Below are positions 1 through 7,243 of a stretch of 10,768 nt of DNA, piece after piece (the first letter of the stretch is position 1; the number at the start of each line of letters is the position of its first letter). The notes beneath the pieces were generated by a model that was given only the letters and a program-made list of their open reading frames with translations, did not search any database and had not been told where the DNA came from. A program made the translations under genes and the position numbers. The DNA lies in the NCBI GenBank assembly GCA_023231065.1, contig JALNWE010000090.1:1-10768 (forward strand), written 5' to 3'. The DNA comes from Bacteroidales bacterium (GTDB lineage Bacteria; Bacteroidota; Bacteroidia; Bacteroidales; FEN-979).

Positions 1-3000
1 AAAGAAGGATGAATCGGCGATCAACAAGCCTGATTTTTCCATTCTGAATTCGCCCAAATCGTAAGAAGTCAAATTCTTTACATGGATCAACTGCAACAAA
101 GTATAGGATCCCTGAGCAATGAGCCCATAGGAAGAAATTACGTTTCGCTTTGCTTTGGCTACTTCGATTTGCCATCGAAGCACCTCATCTTCACCGGCAG
201 AACCGGCATCTTTTTTCATCTTCGCAATTTCAAGGTTTGATCGGGTGATCATCAGGTTATTGATCAGGAGATAAAAATTACTTCGGTTCTCAAGAATGTT
301 GAGATATGCCTGAGCTACCTGGTTTCCGATATTCAGCTTTTGTGAATTCAGGCCCTCTTCACTGGCGACCAGGTTAGACTGCGCCACTTTTACATTCGAC
401 CGGTATGGTTCTGAATAGAGGATCTGGGAAGCGCTTGCATTGGCGCTGACCATTTGCGGAGGCTGATAATTCAGCTTATCGTTTAGGACTCCCATGGCAT
501 TCACATCCAGATATGGAAGGAGCGCCGAACGTGCAATGTTGATGTCTTTAGAGCCAGCCATTACCGTGAATTTTTGGGCTAACAGGTCCTGGTTGCTATC
601 AAGGGCCAGGGAAATCAGGTCCGGAAGTGAAATAAACCGCACGTTGGTATCCCTTCGCTGGAGGTCAACAATGGTGGCTTCGGTGAAGAGATCCCAGGTA
701 AGCGGCTTCAAGCCCAGTTTTCCAAAGGTCCCCAGGTTGAGGAAAAACCCTTTTCCGGCTAATAATTCGACAGGCAGTGCGGAGGCATTCTGTCCCAATA
801 AAATCTGTTGAATATTCAGTGCGATCCGTTTCGACAGCCTTTCGATAATACAGGGATAAACGGAAGCCAGAACACCATCGTCAACAAGGCTCTCGTCAAA
901 TCCGAAACTTGGCAGTTTCCTTACATTCAGGGAATCTACCAACCGGATCAATTCCGGATAAGGTAAGCGAAAGAGGGCATCCAGATAGACCGCATCGGCA
1001 TCGCGGGGAATCGATTGTAATATTGCATCGGCAGAAGTATCGGCAAGGATGAGGTTCAATCTCAATCCGGTAACACTATCAAAACTCACCATCGCATGGT
1101 TATCCGGAATGAGGATATCATGGTAATCCCTGCAAATGACCACAGCTAGTTTCTTAAAATGAGCCACTTTATTCAATTCATCGTATTCATTATCAACCGA
1201 TGATTTCAGCTGGATGTAAGAGAGATTCGGAATGCCGCTGCTCCCATTCTGCCAGGGGAGTTTTTGCATCTCATGATTGAGGACCATCCCGGCAACAACC
1301 GGTTTCGACAGCATTTTTCGCATGGCCAGGTTCTGGGAAGCCAGAACTCCCATAGATATGATAATGTCAACACTGGTATCGGCTAACAGTTGTGTGTTGA
1401 TCGCCTGAACGCTTCCGGTAGTCCATGTCCCGGTAGTTTTCGAACGATCTATAAAATCAACAGTGACCTGGCCCGACATCAGGCTTCTTACTTCTTTAAC
1501 CACATAATCGTGAAATTCCTGGTTCATCTTCGCGGGGCCATCATAGACCACGGCCACCGTAATGCGGCTGGTTTTAAAGGAGAGTGGCTGTTGGGCCTGT
1601 ATATCGGAGATTCCGGTTAAAATAATAATTCCGGTCAGAAATAAACTTTTAACTGTCGCGGTAATTCCTTTTTGTTGATTTTTGTTGTTAGTCAACTTCC
1701 GGCGTTTTCTGTTTTCAAGGAAGGCAGCCATTTTTTCATACACGATCGGGACTATAATAAGGGTCAGGAACATAGAACTGGTCAAACCACCGATCAAAAC
1801 CCAAGCCAAACCGTTTTTCCATTCGGCGCCTGCCCCGGAAGCAGTTGCGATGGGCATCATACCGCAAATCATGGCAAAGGTGGTCATGAGGATCGGGCGG
1901 ATACGCATTCCCCCGGCATCGATCAACGCGTCATGGACCGTTTCGCCCGCGGCACGCCTTTCATTTGCGCGGTCTACAATGAGAATGGCATTCTTCGAAA
2001 CCAGCCCTATCATCATGATCAACCCTAAAATGGAGAATACATTGATCGTGTTCCCCGTCAATGCGAGCGCAAGGATCGCACCGATGAGCGCAACCGGTAT
2101 CGCAAACAAGACTACAAAAGGATATGAAAACGAATCATACAGGACCACCATGATAAAATAAACGAAGAGGATCCCCGCGATGAGCGCAACAAAAAGGCTC
2201 AGAAAAGAGGTCAGCATCTCGTCCTGGTCCCCTCCGAATTTGATCCGGGTCCCCTGTGCCTTTGAATCCCCGATTGTTGCAGAAAAAGCCTGGATAATAG
2301 AACCACTGGGCGAACCATCGGTATAAGCGCTCACGGTGGTCATGGCGTTCCGGTTCTTCCGTTCCAGTTTGGTAGGCCCCGAAGATTGGTAGATGGAGGC
2401 GAATTGCTGCAGTTCGATGATTTCTCCCTTCTGGTTGACGAAGGAAAGATGGGAAATGTTATCGGGATTGGTGCGATCGAATTTGTCGAGGGATACACGG
2501 ATATCGTACTGGTTTGCCCCTTCGCGGTATTTTGATTCATTATTCCCGGTGAGGGCAATCTGCAAAGCGCTTCCGACATCTGTCACGGTAAGGCCCAGCG
2601 CGGCCATTTTCTGACGGTCGATCTCCACCCGGGTTTCGGGATTTCCTTTTGTCGCCGAGAATTTAAGGTAAGTCACCCCTGGGGTAAGAAGAAGGTTACG
2701 GGCAACGATATCTGCCGTTTTCATGATGCTGTCATAATTCACACCCGTGATTTCAACACTGACGGGAGCTGCGCTTGTCCCTCCCGTAAAATCGATCTGG
2801 TTAATATATACTTTAACCCCGGGAATATTTGCCGTTAGTTCTTTGACTTTCTGCCCCAACTGTGCAGTTGATAACGACCGGAGCTCTTTTGGACAAAGTG
2901 AAACCACGATCTCAGCCTGGTTATCGCTCGAAACCCCGTCGCCTCCTTTACCTACGTTTGTCAGGATGCTTGTTACCTCCGGTAATGAAGCGATCCGCTT

Positions 3001-4767
3001 TTCGATATTCTGGGTTTGGCGGTTATTGTTCCCTAATGTTGTCCCGGGCGCATACTCCAGGGCGACAGAAAACTGGTTACGGTCGGTCTGTTTCATAAAT
3101 TCAAATCCGGTGAGCCCGGCAACGGGGATCAGCAGGGTGATTAAAAGGCACGCCATGACTACATAAAGGACTTTATTCTGATGGCGAAGGCTCCAATCCA
3201 GCAACAAGAGATATTTTTTGGTGATATAACTGAATCCCCGTTCAAAAACCTTCCCAAAACGGCTTAACAGGGAGCCGGAATTATAAGATTCAAGCTTGGC
3301 AAATCGTGAGGCCAGGATGGGCGTGACGGTAAATGAAACCAGGAGACTGGTCAGGGTCGATACCAGGATGATAATGGAAAAACCGCGGACAATATCGCCA
3401 ATAAGGCCGGTCGTAAGCGCCAGGGGGACAAATACCACGATATCGACAAACGTGATGGAAACCGCTGCAGAACCGATCTCAGTCCGCCCCTTGAGGGCCG
3501 CAACATGATTCTCCTCCCCCTTCTCCAGATGGTGATATATGTTTTCAATCACCACGATGGAATCGTCCACCAGGATACCAATGACCAGTGATAACGCCAG
3601 TAAAGTGAAAAGGTTCAGGCTCATCCCGAAGATCCACATGACCACGAAAGCGGTAGTCAGTGAACATGGAATTGACACCATGACGATCAACGACGTGCGG
3701 AATGAATGCAGGAAGAGGAACATGACCAAGGCAACCAACAGGATAGCCAACCCAAGGTCCTCCATCACGGCGTTGGCAGCCTCCATGGTATAGACACTCT
3801 GGTCATCGGCAATGTCGAAATGGAGCCTGACATCCTTATAATCGGTTTCCAGACGGGATAATTCCTGATGAACAAGCCCGCAAACCTGTACCATATTGGC
3901 ATCGTTCTGCTTCTGTATTTCAAGTCCGAGTGAATTGGTCCCGTTAAACCGGCTGATCATGGTAGGGTCAACCGTCCCGTCCTGGATTTCTGCAACATCG
4001 CCAAGCCGTATTTCACCGCCCTGGGAAGAATATCCCACAACCAGGTTTTTCATCTCATCCAGCGAAGTAAATTTCCCGGCAACCCTTACGACAAGCTGGC
4101 GGGAAGGGTCCATTAATTTCCCGGTCGGAAAATCAAGGTTTGCTGTATATATGGAATTGGCGATCTGGCCCAGGGCCAACCCATAAGCCCTTGCTTTCTG
4201 GGCATCGACATTGACCCTGATCTCCCTTTTCAGGCCCCCTGTAATGGTGATATTCCCGACTCCGGGGACCCGCGATAAATTGGGTTTTATCTGATCCTCT
4301 ACCAGGGTATAAAACTTTGCAGAAGGTAGCTTTGAAGTAAGGGATAGCCTGAGAACCGGCATCTGACTGGCCGAATAAGTCAGGAGTGAGGGCGCTTTAG
4401 CATCCTTCGGAAGTGTGGAAACAACCTCGTTTACCTTTCGCTGCACGTCCTGGACCGCGGTATTGATCCTGGCCGTACGATAGAACTCAAGGAACACGAT
4501 AGATAATCCTTCATAGGATACCGAAGTTATATTTTTGACTTTTTCAATCCCCGACAAGGCATCTTCAATAACGCGGGTCACATTGCTTTCCACCTCACCG
4601 GGAGAAGCCCCGGGATATATGGTCTGAACGGTAACATAGGGGGCGTCGATCTTTGGTAACAATTCGTATCCAAGTTGGTAATAGCCAAAAACAGCCAAAA
4701 TGCCGAGGGCCAGAAAAATGACGATAATAAAAGAAGGTCTTTTTATTGCTAATTCAGTCAGGGACAT
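1..4767 (-). CDS. RND efflux pump fused to ABC-type substrate-binding domain and TolC-like channel (3' end off window)
   Basis: The frame opens at the ATG at 4767 (MSLTELAIKRPSFIIVI, the usual RND start) and has no stop down to base 1, so at least 1589 residues. Residues 1-1010 are a full HAE-1/AcrB-type proton-driven exporter. The relay residues are present: D401-D402 in TM4 (GILVDDSIVVIEN), K925 in TM10 (GLVSKNAIL), R955 and T962 near RPILMTT. Residues 1020-1058 are basic (RKRRK), then hydrophobic, ending in IQA-QQ like a signal peptide. Residues about 1068-1368 resemble the ABC_sub_bind (PF04392-type) periplasmic binding fold, including its closing pattern (LPVELL, then LNLGTFGKLGLKP). Residues from about 1375 are TolC-like (ISLPDLISLALDSNQDLL, then IARSALLPYLDV); about half of that domain is visible. 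The gene follows the membrane fusion protein by 31 bases, so the operon supplies a complete tripartite pump. Substrate cannot be told from sequence. RND-TolC fusions are known in the CzcA class; this three-part order is unfamiliar to me. Confidence 0.9.
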   Translation of the reverse strand, partial: MSLTELAIKRPSFIIVIFLALGILAVFGYYQLGYELLPKIDAPYVTVQTIYPGASPGEVESNVTRVIEDALSGIEKVKNITSVSYEGLSIVFLEFYRTARINTAVQDVQRKVNEVVSTLPKDAKAPSLLTYSASQMPVLRLSLTSKLPSAKFYTLVEDQIKPNLSRVPGVGNITITGGLKREIRVNVDAQKARAYGLALGQIANSIYTANLDFPTGKLMDPSRQLVVRVAGKFTSLDEMKNLVVGYSSQGGEIRLGDVAEIQDGTVDPTMISRFNGTNSLGLEIQKQNDANMVQVCGLVHQELSRLETDYKDVRLHFDIADDQSVYTMEAANAVMEDLGLAILLVALVMFLFLHSFRTSLIVMVSIPCSLTTAFVVMWIFGMSLNLFTLLALSLVIGILVDDSIVVIENIYHHLEKGEENHVAALKGRTEIGSAAVSITFVDIVVFVPLALTTGLIGDIVRGFSIIILVSTLTSLLVSFTVTPILASRFAKLESYNSGSLLSRFGKVFERGFSYITKKYLLLLDWSLRHQNKVLYVVMACLLITLLIPVAGLTGFEFMKQTDRNQFSVALEYAPGTTLGNNNRQTQNIEKRIASLPEVTSILTNVGKGGDGVSSDNQAEIVVSLCPKELRSLSTAQLGQKVKELTANIPGVKVYINQIDFTGGTSAAPVSVEITGVNYDSIMKTADIVARNLLLTPGVTYLKFSATKGNPETRVEIDRQKMAALGLTVTDVGSALQIALTGNNESKYREGANQYDIRVSLDKFDRTNPDNISHLSFVNQKGEIIELQQFASIYQSSGPTKLERKNRNAMTTVSAYTDGSPSGSIIQAFSATIGDSKAQGTRIKFGGDQDEMLTSFLSLFVALIAGILFVYFIMVVLYDSFSYPFVVLFAIPVALIGAILALALTGNTINVFSILGLIMMIGLVSKNAILIVDRANERRAAGETVHDALIDAGGMRIRPILMTTFAMICGMMPIATASGAGAEWKNGLAWVLIGGLTSSMFLTLIIVPIVYEKMAAFLENRKRRKLTNNKNQQKGITATVKSLFLTGIIILTGISDIQAQQPLSFKTSRITVAVVYDGPAKMNQEFHDYVVKEVRSLMSGQVTVDFIDRSKTTGTWTTGSVQAINTQLLADTSVDIIISMGVLASQNLAMRKMLSKPVVAGMVLNHEMQKLPWQNGSSGIPNLSYIQLKSSVDNEYDELNKVAHFKKLAVVICRDYHDILIPDNHAMVSFDSVTGLRLNLILADTSADAILQSIPRDADAVYLDALFRLPYPELIRLVDSLNVRKLPSFGFDESLVDDGVLASVYPCIIERLSKRIALNIQQILLGQNASALPVELLAGKGFFLNLGTFGKLGLKPLTWDLFTEATIVDLQRRDTNVRFISLPDLISLALDSNQDLLAQKFTVMAGSKDINIARSALLPYLDVNAMGVLNDKLNYQPPQMVSANASASQILYSEPYRSNVKVAQSNLVASEEGLNSQKLNIGNQVAQAYLNILENRSNFYLLINNLMITRSNLEIAKMKKDAGSAGEDEVLRWQIEVAKAKRNVISSYGLIAQGSYTLLQLIHVKNLTSYDLGEFRMEKSGLLIADSSFF
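1591..1710 (-). other. Signal-peptide-like junction inside the RND-TolC fusion
   Basis: These codons (residues 1020-1059 of the fusion) encode RKRRKLTNNKNQQKG, a hydrophobic run (LFLTGIIILTGI) and a small-residue end (SDIQA-QQ). After TM12 an RND protein ends in the cytoplasm, so the following binding and TolC domains need one more crossing of the inner membrane. This segment could be a thirteenth membrane helix or a cleavable signal for signal peptidase I. In-frame internal start candidates are the ATG at 1731 (M1013) and a TTG at 1695 (L1025); neither has a clear Shine-Dalgarno sequence. Confidence 0.7.
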
Positions 4768-4798
4768 GTTGTTGGATTTTCAAAATTTCATCATTTCA

Positions 4799-5848
4799 CT
4801 ATTTCACTATCACTACCTTCACGTTATCTGAGAGGTTGTTTTGCCCACTCGTTACAACAAGCTCTTCTTCTTCAAGACCGTTCAGCACCTCCAGGAACTG
4901 ACCCGATTCACGCCCCAAGGTAATGTTGCGCAACCTGGCGATATTACCTTTGACAACGTAAACCTGTGGGTCTTTCACACTACCGATTAAAGCATCCCGG
5001 GGAATAACAAGGGTATTCCGTGAAGTTATAGATGTAAAATTGACCCTGGCGAACATACCGCCCTTTAACGGATTTTGTGATGAATTGGGGAGTTTTATCT
5101 CAACCGGGAAGGTATGGTCATCATCGGCCTTGGAGGCAATATTATCAACATGGCCATAAAAGCTATGCCCCGGGTAAACGTCGGTAGTTATTTCAACAGA
5201 ATCGCCGGGGGAAAGCATGAAAGCATCTTTTTCGGAAACATTGACCATCACTTTCAATGTTGAGATATCAACGATATTGCCTAAGGTTGATCCGAGCTGG
5301 ACATAAGAACCTTCGTTGACCTTCCTGGTATTGAGGGCACCCGAAATGGTTGCTTTTACTTTTGTATCATCCAGCGCCTTCCGCGAACGGGTCAATTCGT
5401 TTTCGGCCGATTGCATATCCAGCCTGGAGAGGTCCAGCTGTGCCGCCGAGATCGAATTTTGTTCATACAGTGTCTTGTTCCTTTCGAAATCGCGTTTTGA
5501 TTTAAAAAAGTTGATCTCTGAACGGGCCATGTCAGACTTCCGTACAAGATCATCAATCTCGATCAGGGCCATCCCTTTCTTCACATTATCGCCCACCTTT
5601 ACATGAACTACTTTGACAACCCCCTCGGCTTCAGCAATGATATCGACATCGTTGTTGGGCTTGATCACCCCAACCATGCTGACCAGATTTGATAATACCT
5701 GTTTTTTTATCCCGATAACGTTGACCGGAATATCGCTCATGACATCCTGACGGCCATTCTTTTCTTTTTTCCGTCCCAATACAAATATTAAAATGATAAC
5801 GAGAATAATGATAATCGTCGCAATAATTGGAAAAAGTAATTTTTTCAT
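4799..5848 (-). CDS. RND membrane fusion protein (periplasmic adaptor, HlyD/AcrA-type)
   Basis: This 349-residue protein is the adaptor linking an inner-membrane RND pump to its outer-membrane channel. It begins MKKLLFPIIATIIIILVIIL, an uncleaved-looking N-terminal membrane anchor with no lipobox cysteine, unlike many AcrA lipoproteins. The order is typical of the family: first half of the lipoyl domain at about 68-98 (AEAEGVVKVVHVKVGDNVKKG), a short coiled-coil hairpin at about 103-163, the second lipoyl half at about 166-196 (ISGALNTRKVNEGSYVQLG), a beta-barrel at about 197-275 and a membrane-proximal domain to the end (LVIPRDALIG, then VVTSGQNNLSDNVKV). The length is normal. It is first in the operon, 31 bases upstream of the RND fusion gene, so the two are almost certainly co-transcribed. 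The ATG at 5848 gives the membrane anchor directly and is the natural start. Confidence 0.93.
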   Translation of the reverse strand: MKKLLFPIIATIIIILVIILIFVLGRKKEKNGRQDVMSDIPVNVIGIKKQVLSNLVSMVGVIKPNNDVDIIAEAEGVVKVVHVKVGDNVKKGMALIEIDDLVRKSDMARSEINFFKSKRDFERNKTLYEQNSISAAQLDLSRLDMQSAENELTRSRKALDDTKVKATISGALNTRKVNEGSYVQLGSTLGNIVDISTLKVMVNVSEKDAFMLSPGDSVEITTDVYPGHSFYGHVDNIASKADDDHTFPVEIKLPNSSQNPLKGGMFARVNFTSITSRNTLVIPRDALIGSVKDPQVYVVKGNIARLRNITLGRESGQFLEVLNGLEEEELVVTSGQNNLSDNVKVVIVK

Positions 5849-5903
5849 ACTGATGTTGATGAGGGTTTAATGATCCGGAAAATTTACTTCATTTCAGAAT
5901 TTT

Positions 5904-5911
5904 CAAAGATA
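5904..5911 (-). promoter_or_regulatory. Candidate -7 promoter box for the efflux operon
   Basis: On the minus strand the bases read TATCTTTG, a full match to the Bacteroidota -7 consensus TAnnTTTG, 56 bases upstream of the membrane fusion protein start. I do not see a good TTTG-type -33 element at the expected distance, so the assignment rests on the -7 box and position alone. Confidence 0.42.
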
Positions 5912-5931
5912 TTAAAAAGGTATTAAAAAGG
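5910..5931. repeat. Perfect 11-bp tandem repeat in the divergent promoter region
   Basis: Two head-to-tail copies of TATTAAAAAGG lie at 5910-5920 and 5921-5931. They start on the last two bases of the candidate -7 box of the efflux operon and extend through what would be the spacer toward the -33 element. That is a position where a repressor or activator could act. The sequence is A-rich, so chance slippage is also possible. Confidence 0.6.
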
Positions 5932-6040
5932 GCAGGACTTTTTCAGCTAAACAATGTTTCATGTCGATATTTCCCGGTTTTATTCTCCGGTAAATTTCCG
6001 TTAATCACCTATTAATTTTCCTGCCAGAAAAAAGATCATA

Positions 6041-6048
6041 TAGTTTTG
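6041..6048 (+). promoter_or_regulatory. Candidate -7 promoter box for the CBM9-like gene
   Basis: TAGTTTTG fits TAnnTTTG and lies 28 bases upstream of the ATG at 6077. A weak T-rich stretch (AATTTTC) is near the expected -33 distance. The 228-base gap 5849-6076 between the two divergent genes holds this box, the opposite-facing box at 5904-5911 and the tandem repeat; I see no regulator gene or stable hairpin in it. Confidence 0.38.
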
Positions 6049-6076
6049 CCATATTTATAAACTATAATATTTTTCT

Positions 6077-7135
6077 ATGAAAACTTGTAATTCCGGGGCC
6101 CGCCATATAATGACCGGGTTCATGTTTGTTGTCAGCGGATTTTTCCTCACGGCAATTCATGCTGCTCCTGGAGATTCAGTCCAAACAAAGAAACCGCAGA
6201 AGGGCTATCCCTCTTTTTATCATTCAGGATTTACAGTGGATGGTAAGCTAAGCGATTGGCCATCAAAAATGTTTTACAACAACACCAACGCACAGGTTTT
6301 GTATGCTGTGGCCAATGACTCCAGGCGATTGTATTTCTGCGTACAAGTGCCTGAACAATCCCAGCAGATGAGCATCATTCGTGACGGATTAACTTTTACC
6401 ATCGAACCCAACGGCAAAAAAAAAGAGGCCTGTTCGATTGCTTTTCCGTTTGGTGCAGTAAGGCCTTACAAGGCTCCCTCCGATTCGGGTCCTGGGGATC
6501 CGCAAGGCCGGCAAGGAATGGATAATATGGCGCCCCCTCCGGGAAACCGTCCTGATCCCCGCCAGCAGGGGCCAGGATCATTTACTCAGTCCAATGATCG
6601 CCAGGGAGACCATAGCAGGAACGCGATGATGCAAAGATCGCGCCGGTTCTCAGCAGGGCTTAAGCTAACCGGGTTCAACGAAGGCATCGATGGTATTTAC
6701 CCATGCGATTCTTCGGTATCCGGCATCGAAACAGCCCTTGCTTATGATTCCACAGGCGCACTGGTTATCGAAACCGCTTTTCCGCTTTCCTGTTTTAAAC
6801 AGGATTTAAAAACGATGAAATATATATCACTGGACTTCGAGATAAAAAGCATGGAAGGAATGTCCTCAAAGGACGGTCCTGATGGTGGAGGAAGGCCGGG
6901 AGGTGACAAGCCCTCCGGAGGGCGCGGCGGAGAAGGCATGCAGGGTGGCAGACCGGACGGCGGTACGCCAGGGGGGCAGGGCAGTATGGGTGGTATGGGC
7001 GGCGGGCCTGGCAGGGGACAAGGTGGAGGACCCGGAGGAGAAGGACCCGGAGGGCAGCTTTCAGGGATGGATTCACAATCCCAATCGAAGACTTACAAAA
7101 TCTCGCATAAATTCTGCATTGCTTCCACACCCTGA
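6077..7135 (+). CDS. Exported CBM9/DOMON-like protein with glycine-rich insert
   Basis: This 352-residue protein of unknown function has a signal peptide (hydrophobic core at about 12-26, probable cleavage after AIHA near residue 29). M12 is an alternative start; the first ATG is kept because a promoter-like box precedes it. The conserved part looks like a CBM9/DOMON-type beta-sandwich: VDGKLSDWP at 54-62, strands at about 74-91 (LYAVAN, then RLYFCVQV), LTFTIEPNGKK at 105-115, and LVIETAFPLSCF and YISLDFEI at about 229-256. Two low-complexity stretches interrupt it: a Pro/Gly/Gln/Asp-rich one at about 134-185 and a Gly-rich one (many GG, GGG, GGP units) at about 266-330. A final strand (KTYKISHKF) follows the second. 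Such sandwiches bind carbohydrates, haem or other ligands in different families; no specific ligand can be claimed. It is divergent from the efflux operon and 108 bases upstream of the preferred serpin start. Confidence 0.8.
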   Translation: MKTCNSGARHIMTGFMFVVSGFFLTAIHAAPGDSVQTKKPQKGYPSFYHSGFTVDGKLSDWPSKMFYNNTNAQVLYAVANDSRRLYFCVQVPEQSQQMSIIRDGLTFTIEPNGKKKEACSIAFPFGAVRPYKAPSDSGPGDPQGRQGMDNMAPPPGNRPDPRQQGPGSFTQSNDRQGDHSRNAMMQRSRRFSAGLKLTGFNEGIDGIYPCDSSVSGIETALAYDSTGALVIETAFPLSCFKQDLKTMKYISLDFEIKSMEGMSSKDGPDGGGRPGGDKPSGGRGGEGMQGGRPDGGTPGGQGSMGGMGGGPGRGQGGGPGGEGPGGQLSGMDSQSQSKTYKISHKFCIASTP

Positions 7136-7243
7136 ACCAGATGAACAAATAACTTCAATCTATTCAATCTTCAGAATGTTTTAATCCTGATTTGTAAATT
7201 TTCTGGCATGATATATGTACGGGAAGGTATCCATATTTTTCCT

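Noticed and set aside
494..2161. Several plus-strand open frames up to 159 codons
   Set aside because: They lie antisense to the RND-TolC fusion, whose own frame has clear family motifs throughout; their translations have no coherent domains.
6396..7184. Minus-strand and alternate-frame open frames across the Gly-rich gene
   Set aside because: They are shadows produced by the G-rich GGN codons of the CBM9-like gene; the signal peptide and beta-sandwich motifs are in the plus-strand frame at 6077.
7208..7243. Upstream ATG at 7208 as the serpin start
   Set aside because: It adds MIYVREGIHIFP before an otherwise normal signal peptide starting MKTRILF; the ATG at 7244 is the better start.
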